Positions 22,489-32,072 of a DNA stretch of 64,000 nucleotides are shown here, in pieces. The position numbers were made by a program, and so were the translations under genes. Source of the stretch: Flavobacterium panici (GTDB taxonomy: Bacteria > Bacteroidota > Bacteroidia > Flavobacteriales > Flavobacteriaceae). The stretch lies in contig NZ_CAIJDE010000043.1 of the NCBI RefSeq assembly GCF_903819335.1, forward strand, positions 62,001-126,000. Direction: 5' to 3'. The notes below the pieces were generated by a model. The model did not search any database and was not told the origin of the DNA. It worked only from the letters and a program-made list of their open reading frames with translations. The number at the start of each line of letters is the position of its first letter. Within the stretch, counting starts at the first letter, position 1.

Positions 22489-23610
22489 TTATAGAATTGT
22501 GAAACTGTGTGTGTAAGCTGGTGAAGCTGCACTGAAATTAATTTCTGCATTTACGTTAGCATTGTCTACTGCAGAGGCAAATTTGAAACAGTTGTTCCAG
22601 AAATCACTTGTTACCGGAACCATGTACCAGAATGATGCTGCTGTATTTGCATCAGGTCTGTTGTTATCTCCGTTTATACTTCCGTACCATTCTTCGGTTG
22701 TAGCAGCACCGTTTACCACTGTAAATTTGAATTTGTAACGCTCGTCTCTACCCCAAGATTCTTGTTTGAAAGAAATGTGTTTGTTAGCTGCTTTCCAGAT
22801 TCCGCCGCCTGCATATGTATATTCAAAAAGGTACTGGCTAAGTGGAGGGAACCATAATTCGATTTTTTTAATCTCTGTCATAGTTGTTACTCCTGTACTA
22901 AAGTCAAGTACAATTTTATACACTTTTGCATCTCCAGTAACAGTAGTTTCTCCATTTTCTTTTAATTTTCCGTTATCAACATAGTAAACTACCGGAGTAC
23001 CATTTTTTGTTGTAATGAATTTGTAAGTACCTGCACTTAACTTCGTGTAAATTTCAAATTTTGTTGTTCCTACTTTTTTGAAAGCCTGAGCATTAGCAAC
23101 TGTTGTTCCGTTTTCAGAACCTGTTCCTGTAATAAACAACTGATCTGGAGTTGGGAATCCGCTTGCTGTAAGCACTTCGAAAATACCAGATGCTGCTGAT
23201 TTTTGAACATTAATTCCTTTAGACGAATGAACTGTCCATTTTAATTTCCCGACAGCTTCAGTTGGAATACCTGCTAATCCTGCAATTTTATTCAAATCTG
23301 AAAAAGAAAGTGTTAGTGTTTTTTGAAATCCGTTACCATCAGATGGCATTGTGTAAACTGGTTTAGAGAAATCCCCGTTTTCCTTATCAAAAACTACATC
23401 ATAAAGTACAACTCCGTTGTCTTCTGCTTTAGCTGCTTCCCATTCAAAAACCGCAGAACTCTGTGCGTTAAGATCAAAGAACTTATTATTTGCCGGAGAA
23501 TATAATGTGTTTACTGCGCTTACATTAGTATGACTCATTTCGTCATTATCGCAGCTTACAAGAAATACTGTACACAGTATTAATACTAATTTTGAATATA
23601 TATTTTTCAT
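22489..23610 (-). CDS. SusE/SusF-like surface glycan-binding lipoprotein
   Basis: A 373-residue lipoprotein (lipobox FLVSC, Cys20) located directly after susD, the usual place for SusE-type surface glycan-binding proteins. The N-terminal Ig-like domain (about 35-145; TLYSPANNKFFDLN, FEWEAA) matches the SusE fold. The rest consists of beta-rich SusE/F-like modules with aromatic residues suited to binding sugar rings (QLFITGTGSE, GGGIWKAANKH, ESWGRDERYKF, SFWYMVPV). It would hold oligosaccharide at the outer surface for the SusC/D channel. Sequence is too divergent to name the ligand; mannan fits the neighbours. Confidence 0.85.
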   Translation of the reverse strand: MKNIYSKLVLILCTVFLVSCDNDEMSHTNVSAVNTLYSPANNKFFDLNAQSSAVFEWEAAKAEDNGVVLYDVVFDKENGDFSKPVYTMPSDGNGFQKTLTLSFSDLNKIAGLAGIPTEAVGKLKWTVHSSKGINVQKSAASGIFEVLTASGFPTPDQLFITGTGSENGTTVANAQAFKKVGTTKFEIYTKLSAGTYKFITTKNGTPVVYYVDNGKLKENGETTVTGDAKVYKIVLDFSTGVTTMTEIKKIELWFPPLSQYLFEYTYAGGGIWKAANKHISFKQESWGRDERYKFKFTVVNGAATTEEWYGSINGDNNRPDANTAASFWYMVPVTSDFWNNCFKFASAVDNANVNAEINFSAASPAYTHSFTIL

Positions 23611-23640
23611 GTTTTTTATTTTAGGTTGTTAGTTAGTTTT

Positions 23641-25266
23641 TTACCAGTTTGGATTTTGAGATAAATTGGTGTTAATCAAACGTTCGTCTCTTGGTATTGG
23701 CCATAAATAATGTTTTCCGGGATCAAAAGTTCTTAAGTTCACTCTTAAGTAACCATTGTCTACAGACGATACGCCAAATTTGGCTCCGTGTGCATATCCG
23801 TTTAAAACATTTTCAGCAATTTTCCATCTTCTGATATCAAAGATTCTTAAGCCTTCCATTCCAAATTCTGTACGACGCTCGTTTCTAATTACTTCTTTAA
23901 GTCCGGCTTGTCCTAATGCGGCGTTATAATTTAAAGCTGCTGCATCTGTAAAGCCTGCACGAGATCGAATTGGTTTAATAGTCTGATCCCAAACTGTGCT
24001 GGTCATTTGGCTTAACTCATTTTTAGCTTCTGCATACATTAATAAAACATCTGCATATCTAAACAACATTAAGTTGATTCCTGATTTTAAATCAGTTCCG
24101 TGCTGTACATCGTAATATTTACGTGTAAAATACCCCGTTGGTGTTGAAGATGAACCTTGCGCAAATTCATCCGGATGCTCATTAGTTGGAGAAGATCCCG
24201 GTTTGATGTAAATAATGTGTGAACTTCCATCGGCTTCTTTCCAGTTGTATTGATCGTAAACTACCGTATAAGTAAGTCTTGGATCTCTGTTTACATAAGG
24301 ATTATTTTCATTGTATCCTGAACCTGTTTCGTTGATTTTTTTTCCGTTAAGCATTAAATAACTATCCACTAATTCCTGAGTTGGAGCAAGAGCATTTAAT
24401 CTTGAACCTGCAGAAATTGGCGCCATATCAAAAAATTCACCCCACGTTCTGTCTATTGGTACATATTGTAAGCTTAAAATATCTTCGCTATTGTACTCAT
24501 TTTGCTGTTGAAAAAGACCTTCATAAGAAGGGAACAAACTGTACGTTCCGTAAGTATTTGTTAAAAATGGTTCTAATGTCTGCACTACTTCCTGCCATTT
24601 TCCTTCGTATAAAAGTACTCTTGCTTTTAAGGCTACAGCAGCTCCCATTGTGATTTTTCCTCTGTCTGCAGTGGCAAGCTGTGTATTTTTTGGTAATGCC
24701 GGAATTACAGCATTCAATTCATCTAATACAAACTGAATCACTTCTGCATGCGACGTTCTCGAAATTGTAGTGGCTTCTGTAAGAGACGGATCTTTTTGTA
24801 AAAGAGGAATATCTCCAAACCAGGTTGTTAACTGAAAATGCTGAAATGCTCTTATGAAACGAGCTTCTGCTTTCATTCTTGTAATTACTCCAGGGTCTGC
24901 ATTTGGCACTCTGTCAATATTTTCTAATAAAAGATTACAGGATTTAATTCCGCCGTATCTGTCGTTCCATTCTTCTTTTATTCTTCCTAAAGAAGGATCG
25001 TAAAGTCCTGCTCCAATAGATGCTGCTCCTGCATTATCACCTCTTCCGTTGTAAGCATTATCAGAAAGTGCTTCGTTATAAAAGAAATACTGGCTTTTTT
25101 GCATTTGTGAATAAGCTGTATTCAACATCAATTGTGCTTTTTCTACGCTTGTCCAGTAATTAGAATCTGTAAATCGATCTTCTGGTGCAAGATCAAGATC
25201 TTCGCAGCTTACCAGTAGTAAGAATACTAATGGTATGAATTTTATGTGTTTAAATATATTTTTCAT
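23641..25266 (-). CDS. susD: SusD/RagB-family outer-membrane nutrient-binding lipoprotein
   Basis: A 541-residue lipoprotein (lipobox LLLVSC, Cys21) of the SusD family, which caps the SusC channel and binds glycan. Family features are the N-terminal CEDLDLAPEDRFTDSNYW, TPR-like helices with MKAEARFIRAFQHFQL, the central TSHAEVIQFVLDELNAVI, and the C-terminal RRTEFGMEGLRIFDIRRWK and HYLWPIPRDERLINTNLSQN. The length is normal. It begins 11 bases after the susC stop. With susC it forms the defining pair of the locus. As a surface protein it would bind mannan fragments made by GH76. Confidence 0.96.
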   Translation of the reverse strand: MKNIFKHIKFIPLVFLLLVSCEDLDLAPEDRFTDSNYWTSVEKAQLMLNTAYSQMQKSQYFFYNEALSDNAYNGRGDNAGAASIGAGLYDPSLGRIKEEWNDRYGGIKSCNLLLENIDRVPNADPGVITRMKAEARFIRAFQHFQLTTWFGDIPLLQKDPSLTEATTISRTSHAEVIQFVLDELNAVIPALPKNTQLATADRGKITMGAAVALKARVLLYEGKWQEVVQTLEPFLTNTYGTYSLFPSYEGLFQQQNEYNSEDILSLQYVPIDRTWGEFFDMAPISAGSRLNALAPTQELVDSYLMLNGKKINETGSGYNENNPYVNRDPRLTYTVVYDQYNWKEADGSSHIIYIKPGSSPTNEHPDEFAQGSSSTPTGYFTRKYYDVQHGTDLKSGINLMLFRYADVLLMYAEAKNELSQMTSTVWDQTIKPIRSRAGFTDAAALNYNAALGQAGLKEVIRNERRTEFGMEGLRIFDIRRWKIAENVLNGYAHGAKFGVSSVDNGYLRVNLRTFDPGKHYLWPIPRDERLINTNLSQNPNW

Positions 25267-25277
25267 TTTGATTTTTT

Positions 25278-28200
25278 TTAAAAACTGATATCAATACCCA
25301 TTCCGTAATACACCTGCGTTGGATAAGCTCTTCCGCTGTTAGCTCCTGAAGTCGACATGCTGTTGTTGAATTCTGAAAGTTCAGGATCAACAAATTTTAC
25401 TTTTGATAGGGTAAGCAGGTTTTGTCCTGAAACGTAAACACGGAATGCACTCATTCCTAAACTGCTTGCAACATCATTTGATAATGAATATCCTATCTGT
25501 ACATTTTTCAGCCTTGCATAGGCACCGTCATACAAATACATATCAGAACCTCTTCTGAAATTGTTTGTATTAGACTGCGTACCGTTGTTTGCCAGTCTTG
25601 GATATCTTGCATCAGGATTTTGCGGAGTCCAGTAATCTAATTGGTGTGTGTACATTGTCATACCATAATTGTAGTGAAATGGCTCTACAAGCTCACCTCT
25701 AATCATCATGGTTCTTTTTCCAACTCCTTGTATAAAAATGCTTAAATCAAAATTCTTGTAATCTATGTTGTATGTAGCTCCGTATGTGTATCTTGGAAAA
25801 GGATTACCAAAGATAAATTTATCATTGTCATCAATTTTTCCGTCTTTGTTTAAATCTACATAACGATTGTCTCCTGGATGTACTGTAATTCCGGCCGGAA
25901 CTGCTGCTCCCTGAATTTCTTCAACGTTTTGGAAATAGCCGTCTCTTTTTAAACCAACGTATGAATTGAAAGGAAGTCCTTCACGAAGAATAACCTGAAG
26001 TTCTTCAACTCCTGTTAGTTTTTCTTGTCCGTTGTTGTAATCCAAAACTTTGTTTTTAGAATCACCAATATTTACAGTCAAACTTTGGTTTACTTGTTTT
26101 CCTTTATGTCTGTAAGTTGCGCTGAATTCCCATCCTCTGTTTCCTACTTTGGCAGCGTTAAAGTCTGGAAGCGATGTTCCATAAACTCCCGGTACCTGCG
26201 GTGGAACAAGAATATCTGATGTTACTTTATCAAAGAAATCGAATGAAACCGATAAAGCTCCTTTAAAGAAATCTGCATCAAGTCCCGCATTGAAAGTTGC
26301 TGCTTTTTCCCATTGAAGATCAGCGTTTGCAAAGTTAAATCCTGCACCGCTTACTGGTTTGTTGTCAAACCCGTAACCGTTTTGAAAAGAAAAATACGTT
26401 GTTTGATATTGGTAATTGTTAACGTTTTGATTTCCTACAAGTCCATAAGAAGATCTCAATTTAATATTACCAACTTTATTGCTGTAGTTTTCCATGAAAC
26501 CTTCTTTAGTTAAAGCATAACCAATTGTGGCAGATGGAAAGAATCCCCAGCGAATTTCTTTTCTAAATTTTGATGAACCATCATATCTAAAACTGAATTC
26601 AGCAAAATATTTATCGTTATAATCGTAAGAAGCACGTCCGAAAAGAGAATTAAGGCTGTTTTTAGGCGAAGCCGGATTCTTGTTTGGGTCACTTCCGTTT
26701 GAGTTATAAGAATCCTGTCCAATAACGGTTTCACTCGTTGGCGTTCCTAAATCAGGATCTGTAAATTTCTTGTAAATACCAATTCGTCTTTCTGAATGAT
26801 TTTCGTTAGAAACCCCAACTAAAGCACCTACATTATGATTTCCAAACGCTTTGTTGTATTCTACCATAAACTGCGTATTCAGGTCAAGTGCTTTTGTAGT
26901 TTCATCTCTGGTATCGCGATCTGCACCATAAACTCCCTGCGGAGAAAACTGCACTTTTTTCACTCGGCTGAACATACTTCCATTCCATAAACGTCCTCCG
27001 AAAACTCCTTTAATTTTGAACGATTTTGTTAACTTAAGTTCAGCATTTAAAGCTCCGAAAAGATCATCATTATCGTATTTTCTAAAACCTCCCTGCTCTA
27101 AAATACCTAATGAATTAAACTGTTGTAAAACGTCGTTTGTTAAGTAATTACCATTTTCGTCTTTTTGAGTATAATATAAAGGAACCCTGAAAGCATCAAC
27201 CATTAAGGTACTTGTGTTTGATGAATGGTCATTAATTAATTGTTTTGAATAAGCCAAAGTAGACGTTAATTTAAATTTACCATACTCATTAGTAAGGTTC
27301 ATTCTAAAATTATAACGTTCCATACCTTTCGTAGGCCCAACAAAGTTGCTTCCCTGATTTAAATATCCTAAGGAAACTAAATAAGTTGAGTTTTCACTTC
27401 CGCCTGAGATCGAAAGACTTTGGTTTAACTGCGCGGCCGGTTTTACAATTTCTTCTGCAAACCATTCTGTGTCGCCTTTTGCTTTTAAATCTGCAATTTG
27501 GGCAGCAGTAAATACGGCAGTTGTTTCACCAGAGTTAAATGCAGCTTCGTTTCTAAGCATTGCATTTTCATATCCGTGTACCGGTTTAGTAAAGAATTTT
27601 GGTGTATTAAATCCGGTTAAACTGTTGTACTGAATTGACATTGGTTTGCTTTTACTTCCTCTTTTGGTCGTAATTAAAACAACACCATTACTTGCTCTTG
27701 ATCCGTAGATAGCCGCGCTACCCGCATCTTTTAGTACTGATACACTTTCGATATCGGCAGGATTCAGCGAATTAATATCGCCTCCTACTATACCGTCAAT
27801 AACAATCAACGGACTATTGTTTCCTAATGTACTAATACCACGAATGTTTAGGTTTATACCCTCACCCGGCTCAGAATTAGTCTGCTGAATAGTTAAACTT
27901 GGTGCTTTACCCTGTAAGGCCAGTGTTGCATTTACATTTGGTCGCCCATTAAATGCATCTTTATTTACCTGATCGATGGCACTGACCACTTTTCTCTTTT
28001 TCTGCGTACCGTAACCTACAACTACAACTTCATCTAAAGCTGATACATCTAAGTCCATCTCTACATTTATAACACTTCTGTTATTTACTTTTACTTCTAC
28101 TGGTTTGTAACCAATCATTGTAAAGCGCAAAGAACCAGTTCCGTTTTTTAATGATATACTATAGTGTCCGTCAAAATCTGCATTAACAGCATTTCTTGGA

Positions 28201-28388
28201 TCACTTACATCACTAATTGAAACTCCCGGAAGAGATAAATGATCTGAAAGAGAAGTAACAACTCCCGTAACTTGAGTTTTTTGGGTCTGGGCAGCAAGAT
28301 TATTAAGGCCCCCACAAATGAGAATAATTGTGAGAAAAAAATGCATACAGAGCATCTTTTTCTTTCTGCAATTTGATTGTTTCATCAT
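25278..28388 (-). CDS. susC: SusC/RagA-family TonB-dependent outer-membrane transporter
   Basis: A 1036-residue TonB-dependent transporter. After a signal peptide (FFLTIILICGGLNNLAAQ) comes a carboxypeptidase-regulatory-like domain (about 38-115; VTGVVTSLSDHLSLPGVS), then the TonB-box-like region (ALDEVVVVGYGTQ), the plug domain (about 120-235; NIRGISTLGNNSPLIVIDG, VSVLKDAGSAAIYGSRASNG) and a 22-strand barrel ending with aromatic VYYGMGIDISF. These are standard SusC features; no extra anti-sigma signalling domain precedes them, so regulation should not need an ECF sigma factor. It is the first gene of the long minus-strand series. Its promoter overlaps a LacI-type operator at 28572-28591. It would import mannan oligosaccharides. 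Confidence 0.97.
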   Translation of the reverse strand: MMKQSNCRKKKMLCMHFFLTIILICGGLNNLAAQTQKTQVTGVVTSLSDHLSLPGVSISDVSDPRNAVNADFDGHYSISLKNGTGSLRFTMIGYKPVEVKVNNRSVINVEMDLDVSALDEVVVVGYGTQKKRKVVSAIDQVNKDAFNGRPNVNATLALQGKAPSLTIQQTNSEPGEGINLNIRGISTLGNNSPLIVIDGIVGGDINSLNPADIESVSVLKDAGSAAIYGSRASNGVVLITTKRGSKSKPMSIQYNSLTGFNTPKFFTKPVHGYENAMLRNEAAFNSGETTAVFTAAQIADLKAKGDTEWFAEEIVKPAAQLNQSLSISGGSENSTYLVSLGYLNQGSNFVGPTKGMERYNFRMNLTNEYGKFKLTSTLAYSKQLINDHSSNTSTLMVDAFRVPLYYTQKDENGNYLTNDVLQQFNSLGILEQGGFRKYDNDDLFGALNAELKLTKSFKIKGVFGGRLWNGSMFSRVKKVQFSPQGVYGADRDTRDETTKALDLNTQFMVEYNKAFGNHNVGALVGVSNENHSERRIGIYKKFTDPDLGTPTSETVIGQDSYNSNGSDPNKNPASPKNSLNSLFGRASYDYNDKYFAEFSFRYDGSSKFRKEIRWGFFPSATIGYALTKEGFMENYSNKVGNIKLRSSYGLVGNQNVNNYQYQTTYFSFQNGYGFDNKPVSGAGFNFANADLQWEKAATFNAGLDADFFKGALSVSFDFFDKVTSDILVPPQVPGVYGTSLPDFNAAKVGNRGWEFSATYRHKGKQVNQSLTVNIGDSKNKVLDYNNGQEKLTGVEELQVILREGLPFNSYVGLKRDGYFQNVEEIQGAAVPAGITVHPGDNRYVDLNKDGKIDDNDKFIFGNPFPRYTYGATYNIDYKNFDLSIFIQGVGKRTMMIRGELVEPFHYNYGMTMYTHQLDYWTPQNPDARYPRLANNGTQSNTNNFRRGSDMYLYDGAYARLKNVQIGYSLSNDVASSLGMSAFRVYVSGQNLLTLSKVKFVDPELSEFNNSMSTSGANSGRAYPTQVYYGMGIDISF

Positions 28389-28566
28389 GTAAAAAATTTG
28401 GTTAGTTAGTTTTTATCGAATTAATCCCGAAGTTTAAAAAGGCTTCTCTCACCAGCCTGATTATTTAAAAAAATCAACGTAGAAAAATCTTTGCGCATCG
28501 ATTAAAAGTCCGGTAATTTTTAATCGTTAAATTTTATCTAGTTAGATTAACATATTAATTCTTTAA

Positions 28567-28591
28567 CAAACATACTAAAACGTTTTAGTAT
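28567..28591 (-). promoter_or_regulatory. susC promoter -7 element overlapping a LacI-type operator
   Basis: A 20-bp perfect palindrome (28572-28591) with core TACTAAAACGTTTTAGTA. The minus-strand box TATGTTTG (28567-28574), matching TAnnTTTG, overlaps its edge. A repressor bound here would block polymerase. A poorer relative of the operator (TACGAAAACGTTATAAA) starts at 28687. The rest of the 475-base gap also holds an inverted repeat (28660-28682) and the lacI terminator. Confidence 0.8.
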
Positions 28592-28659
28592 AAAAAAATA
28601 TTTTTTGTTAAATATAATTTTAATGTTAATTTTATAAGATATGTGTTTATTTGAGGCTA

Positions 28660-28682
28660 TTCATTGAATATTATTCAATGAA
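28660..28682. repeat. Perfect 10-bp inverted repeat upstream of susC
   Basis: TTCATTGAAT (28660-28669) and its complement (28673-28682) are separated by only ATT. There is no T-tract on either strand, so a protein-binding site is more likely than a terminator. It lies about 270 bases upstream of susC and 70 bases upstream of the operator. Confidence 0.45.
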
Positions 28683-28788
28683 AATCTACGAAAACGTTAT
28701 AAATGAATAGTAAAAAGAAGAATCTTAAAATTTTCAAAAAATGGATATTTGCAGAAAATTAAAATTTAAGTAAGAAATGACATAAAAA

Positions 28789-28826
28789 AAATCTGACTAT
28801 CAATTGAAGTATTGATAATCAGATTT
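28789..28826 (-). terminator. Intrinsic terminator of the lacI-type gene
   Basis: A 15-bp stem with one mismatch (28789-28803 / 28812-28826; half AAATCTGACTATCAA), 8-base loop, followed on the minus strand by TTTTTTATG. It lies just after the stop of the LacI-family gene. Confidence 0.85.
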
Positions 28827-28863
28827 ATTAAGTATTTTTTTTAGGAAGATGTTTAGTAATTAA

Positions 28864-29889
28864 CTACTTCTGTAATGATGATTCCCGAATTATTAATTCT
28901 GTTTTTAAAATCACTTTATGACTTGTTTCGGTTACATCTTTTTTCTTTAAAAGAGGCAGCATCACTTCCATTAATTTTGTACTTATTTCTAGTAAAGGCT
29001 GGGAAACTGATGTAATGGCAGGATCGTAAATCTTGAACATATCATTATCATCAAAAGCAATAATCCCTAAATCCTTAATTAATCTTGGATTGTTTTCTTT
29101 CAAAACCTCAAGTCCGCTTTGTGCAAGATAATTGGTGGCAAAAAACATAGCGTCTAAATCAGCATGCTGGTCTATAAACTCCTTAATATACTCCTTCCCT
29201 TTTCCTTTGATAATTTCATTAAACGGAATTTGAAGTGTATTGGGTTTTAAACCGTTTTCTTGTGCCGCTCTTTCATATCCAACCAAACGTCCGTGCATCT
29301 GGCTTTGATCTGAAGCTGTAGTAACAAATCCGATATTTTTAAATTTATTCTGAATCAAATGCTGCGTTGCATCAAAAGAAGCCTGCTCATTATCAATAAC
29401 AACACTATTACAATCTAATCCTTCAAAAAATCTGTCCAGTAAAATAACCGGAATATTATCTTTAATTAAATTTTCGATTGTGTCTTTTATTCCCGGAGAC
29501 GGTACAATAATGAATCCGTCAACCTGACGAAAATTGAATAATGTGATTAATTCATTTGATTTTTCATCATCGTTCTCGTTACTGCAAAAAATAACTTTAT
29601 ATCCTTTTTCGTAAGCGATGTCTTCAAAAATTCGGGCCAGTTTTGAGAAGAAGTTATTCGAAATATCTTCAACCATAAAAACAAGCAGTTTCGACTTTCC
29701 TGTTCTAAGGCTTTGTGCAATTTGATTAGGTCTGTAATTTATAAGTTTTGCATAATCTAAAACCTTTTTTGTAAGCTCCTTAGAGATGTGCTTTTCTTTT
29801 GCTTTTCCATTTAGCACAAAAGATACAGTTGTAACAGATATTTTCAGCTCTTCTGCGATATTCCTAATAGAAACAGGTTTTTTTTTCAT
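28864..29889 (-). CDS. LacI/GalR-family transcriptional regulator
   Basis: A 341-residue cytoplasmic regulator. The N-terminal helix-turn-helix (SIRNIAEELKISVTTVSFVL) is followed by the hinge region (NYRPNQIAQSLRTGKSKLL) and a periplasmic-binding-protein-like sugar domain (FMVEDISNNFFSKLARIFED ... GFIIVPSPG ... DLGIIAFDDNDMFKIYDPAITSVSQP). The length is standard. LacI-family proteins bind palindromes with a central CG; three such sites with one common core flank or lie inside this locus, so I infer this protein binds them and responds to an intracellular sugar or sugar phosphate. It has its own terminator and a minus-strand TATATTTG box at 29929-29936. The ROK kinase gene lies upstream in the same direction. 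Confidence 0.94.
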   Translation of the reverse strand: MKKKPVSIRNIAEELKISVTTVSFVLNGKAKEKHISKELTKKVLDYAKLINYRPNQIAQSLRTGKSKLLVFMVEDISNNFFSKLARIFEDIAYEKGYKVIFCSNENDDEKSNELITLFNFRQVDGFIIVPSPGIKDTIENLIKDNIPVILLDRFFEGLDCNSVVIDNEQASFDATQHLIQNKFKNIGFVTTASDQSQMHGRLVGYERAAQENGLKPNTLQIPFNEIIKGKGKEYIKEFIDQHADLDAMFFATNYLAQSGLEVLKENNPRLIKDLGIIAFDDNDMFKIYDPAITSVSQPLLEISTKLMEVMLPLLKKKDVTETSHKVILKTELIIRESSLQK

Positions 29890-29928
29890 GTGTGAATTAT
29901 TTTTACTTTAAAACCTATAATTTTTCGT

Positions 29929-29936
29929 CAAATATA
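29929..29936 (-). promoter_or_regulatory. Candidate -7 element for the lacI-type gene
   Basis: Minus-strand TATATTTG matches TAnnTTTG, 40 bases upstream of the start codon. No clear -33 element is seen. Confidence 0.45.
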
Positions 29937-30050
29937 GTAAAGTTTATTGTTTCCTAAATAGCAGGAACTTAAATTAGTGTGATACAAATACTTATAAAAA
30001 ACAGAACTTTCAAAATACATTTTCAGACTTCTCAATTGCTTACTGCCAGA

Positions 30051-30995
30051 TTAAAAAAGCGGAAGTTCTTCTTTTATTTTTTCCCAAAACGACTCATTAA
30101 AAAGATAACTCGAACCCAAAATACTCGTCTGCTCCGTATTATCAACAATGCTGACTACTAATTCTATGTTTTTGTTTTTTAGGTTTTCTTCAAAAGGAGC
30201 TAAAAACAAACGATGTGATTTTGCAATATTTCCTCCAATAACCAGTAACCCGGCATTAAAGTCAACAATATAAGGTGCTAAAAATTCGGTCAAATTAAAA
30301 GCAAAATTCCTGAAGATTTTTACTGCGTGTTCATTTTCAATATCTGCTATTTCCTTCACGCCGTCTGTTAGCTTTTCGCCTGTACTTTGTTCATATTGAT
30401 TTAAAAACCATCTGGTTGAAAAACAATTGTCTGCAAGATCTCCATTATACTTTTTATCCCAAAGACAACCATTATCAGGCACATTATCGCCTTGTGTTAT
30501 GGGCAGTTTATTATCTAAAAAAGCGGCTCCAAAACCTGTTCCTAAAGTTATAGCGATAACCTTTTTATTTTCTGGTTCCTGTTCTTGTTTCAAAACTCCT
30601 CCAACTCCAAAACAGCTGGCATCATTGAGAAATCTAAAACTTACATTTTGCGTTTTTAAATACTTTAAAAGTTCGTCCGGCACAGAAACATTATATAATG
30701 ACTCATACTTATCATTTCCTTCAAACATCGCAATTCCCGTTTGATACTGAAAAGGCCCAGGCATAGAAAAAGCTATTCCTATTTTTTCATCAGCATCAAA
30801 TCCCGGGGTATTGTGAACTACATTGATGGTATGATTAATTATTTCTGCCCATTTTTCTAAAATAACTTCTTTGGAAGCTTTGCTGTTTACCGCTCCGCTG
30901 AAATACGTGCCGTCAATTATTGTAAAAACATTGCTTTGTATTGCTGCACTGCTTATATGACTTCCTCCAATATCTACTCCTATTATTATTGACAT
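30051..30995 (-). CDS. ROK-family sugar kinase
   Basis: A 314-residue cytoplasmic kinase of the ROK family (glucokinase, fructokinase, mannokinase or N-acetylhexosamine kinase types). The ATP-binding signature is GVDIGGSHISSAAI; the sugar site includes FLNDASCFGVGG, with the catalytic-type Asp in NDA, and ITLGTGFGAAFLDN. The usual ROK zinc-binding CxCGxxGC motif is absent, although C and H residues occur nearby (DNGCLWDKK, DNCFSTRW). It would phosphorylate the monosaccharide brought in by the MFS porter. The gene lies just upstream of lacI, reading the same way, and has the third copy of the LacI-type operator 364 bases before its start, so it probably belongs to the same regulon. Mannose is a plausible substrate by context only. 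Confidence 0.88.
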   Translation of the reverse strand: MSIIIGVDIGGSHISSAAIQSNVFTIIDGTYFSGAVNSKASKEVILEKWAEIINHTINVVHNTPGFDADEKIGIAFSMPGPFQYQTGIAMFEGNDKYESLYNVSVPDELLKYLKTQNVSFRFLNDASCFGVGGVLKQEQEPENKKVIAITLGTGFGAAFLDNKLPITQGDNVPDNGCLWDKKYNGDLADNCFSTRWFLNQYEQSTGEKLTDGVKEIADIENEHAVKIFRNFAFNLTEFLAPYIVDFNAGLLVIGGNIAKSHRLFLAPFEENLKNKNIELVVSIVDNTEQTSILGSSYLFNESFWEKIKEELPLF

Positions 30996-31358
30996 TTATT
31001 CATTATTTTTTAGTAGTTATTTTTAATACTAATTAGACTTGTTAACTAAAGTTTTTTTGTACTGATGTAAGGTTCAAACCTAAAAGGAAAGAATTACAAA
31101 ATCCAATACTTTATTATCAAAAAGCAATACTATTTACCTCGTACATCAGAATTTTATCTCACAGCTATTCCGAAATATATACTTTGGGTTAAAACATTAA
31201 AAAGTGATTATACGCATTTTGTCACCGGACAGAAAAAACAACATACTCCACTCTCATTACACTAAAGCAGTAATATTTTAACTATAAAAACTAGTTATCA
31301 TTAAACAAATAACATTATAACTAGTTTCTAAATAAATAAGTTAACAGTTGGGACAAAT
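30996..31358 (-). other. Long untranslated leader of the ROK kinase gene
   Basis: About 360 bases separate the -7 element/operator at 31355-31380 from the kinase start. I see no ORF of convincing composition, hairpin terminator or known riboswitch pattern here. Either the transcript has a long leader or a second promoter lies closer to the gene. Confidence 0.35.
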
Positions 31359-31380
31359 ATACTAAAACGTTTTAGTATAC
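31355..31380 (-). promoter_or_regulatory. LacI-type operator with overlapping -7 element upstream of ROK kinase
   Basis: A 22-bp perfect palindrome (31359-31380) with core TACTAAAACGTTTTAGTA. Minus-strand TATATTTG (31355-31362) overlaps its edge in the same relative position as at susC. The rest of the gap to the DoxX gene (31381-31622) holds only a TAATTTTG box at 31561-31568 that could serve that gene. Confidence 0.75.
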
Positions 31381-31622
31381 AAAACAATTCTTCTTTTATT
31401 TTACTTTTTGCGGCAATCATTACAAAAAAAATCTTTTGATCTATATATGAGCCTCCAAATTGACAGCAAACTGAAATGCATTCTCAGAAGTCAGACAAAG
31501 TTTAACACTGGACTACTTAACAAACCAAAACTGGTCCAAAATGCTCCCTTTGTGCCTTCTTAATTTTGATGTGCCAAAATAAAAAAGCATAAAAATTTCC
31601 TAACTATTTTAAAAATCAATAA

Positions 31623-32066
31623 ATGAAAAATTCAAACGGAATACCACAATTGTTTCTTCGTATCGCATTAGGATTAGGTTTTATTTTACCAGTCATGGAC
31701 AGAATTGGATTAATGGGACTGCCCGGCTCAGGGAAAGTAGCCTGGGGTGACTGGGATCATTTTATAGATTATACTAACACTCTTATTCCTTTTGCCAGCA
31801 GATCCGTCGCTAATATATTTGGACTTACGGCTACTATTGCAGAAGTTATTATAGGAATCTGCCTGATTGCAGGGCTTAAGATAAAACTAGCCGCTATTGG
31901 CGCTGCTCTTATAACAGCAACTTTTGCTGTGTTCATGATTTTCGCATCAGGAATTGGTGCTCCGTTTCAATATCCGGTATTTGTTTTTACAGGAGGCGCA
32001 TTACTGCTTTCAACAATAGACAATTTTAAATGGAGTCTTGATAGTTATATAAATAAACCAAATTAA
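31623..32066 (+). CDS. DoxX-like membrane protein
   Basis: A 147-residue inner-membrane protein with four predicted transmembrane helices and the DoxX-type start (LFLRIALGLGFILPVMDRIGL). The second half is rich in Ala and Gly helices (LTATIAEVIIGICLIAGLKIKLAAIGAALITATFA in two segments). DoxX-family proteins are linked to thiol and redox stress in several bacteria, but a biochemical reaction is not established for this subgroup. A TAATTTTG box 55 bases upstream may be its -7 element. It converges on the AhpD-like gene, itself a thiol-peroxidase-type protein, with a folded repeat between them. Confidence 0.8.
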   Translation: MKNSNGIPQLFLRIALGLGFILPVMDRIGLMGLPGSGKVAWGDWDHFIDYTNTLIPFASRSVANIFGLTATIAEVIIGICLIAGLKIKLAAIGAALITATFAVFMIFASGIGAPFQYPVFVFTGGALLLSTIDNFKWSLDSYINKPN

Positions 32067-32072
32067 TTAATG

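Noticed and set aside
30427..30744. Plus-strand 105-codon frame inside the ROK kinase gene
   Set aside because: Antisense shadow; ROK motifs on the minus strand are clear.
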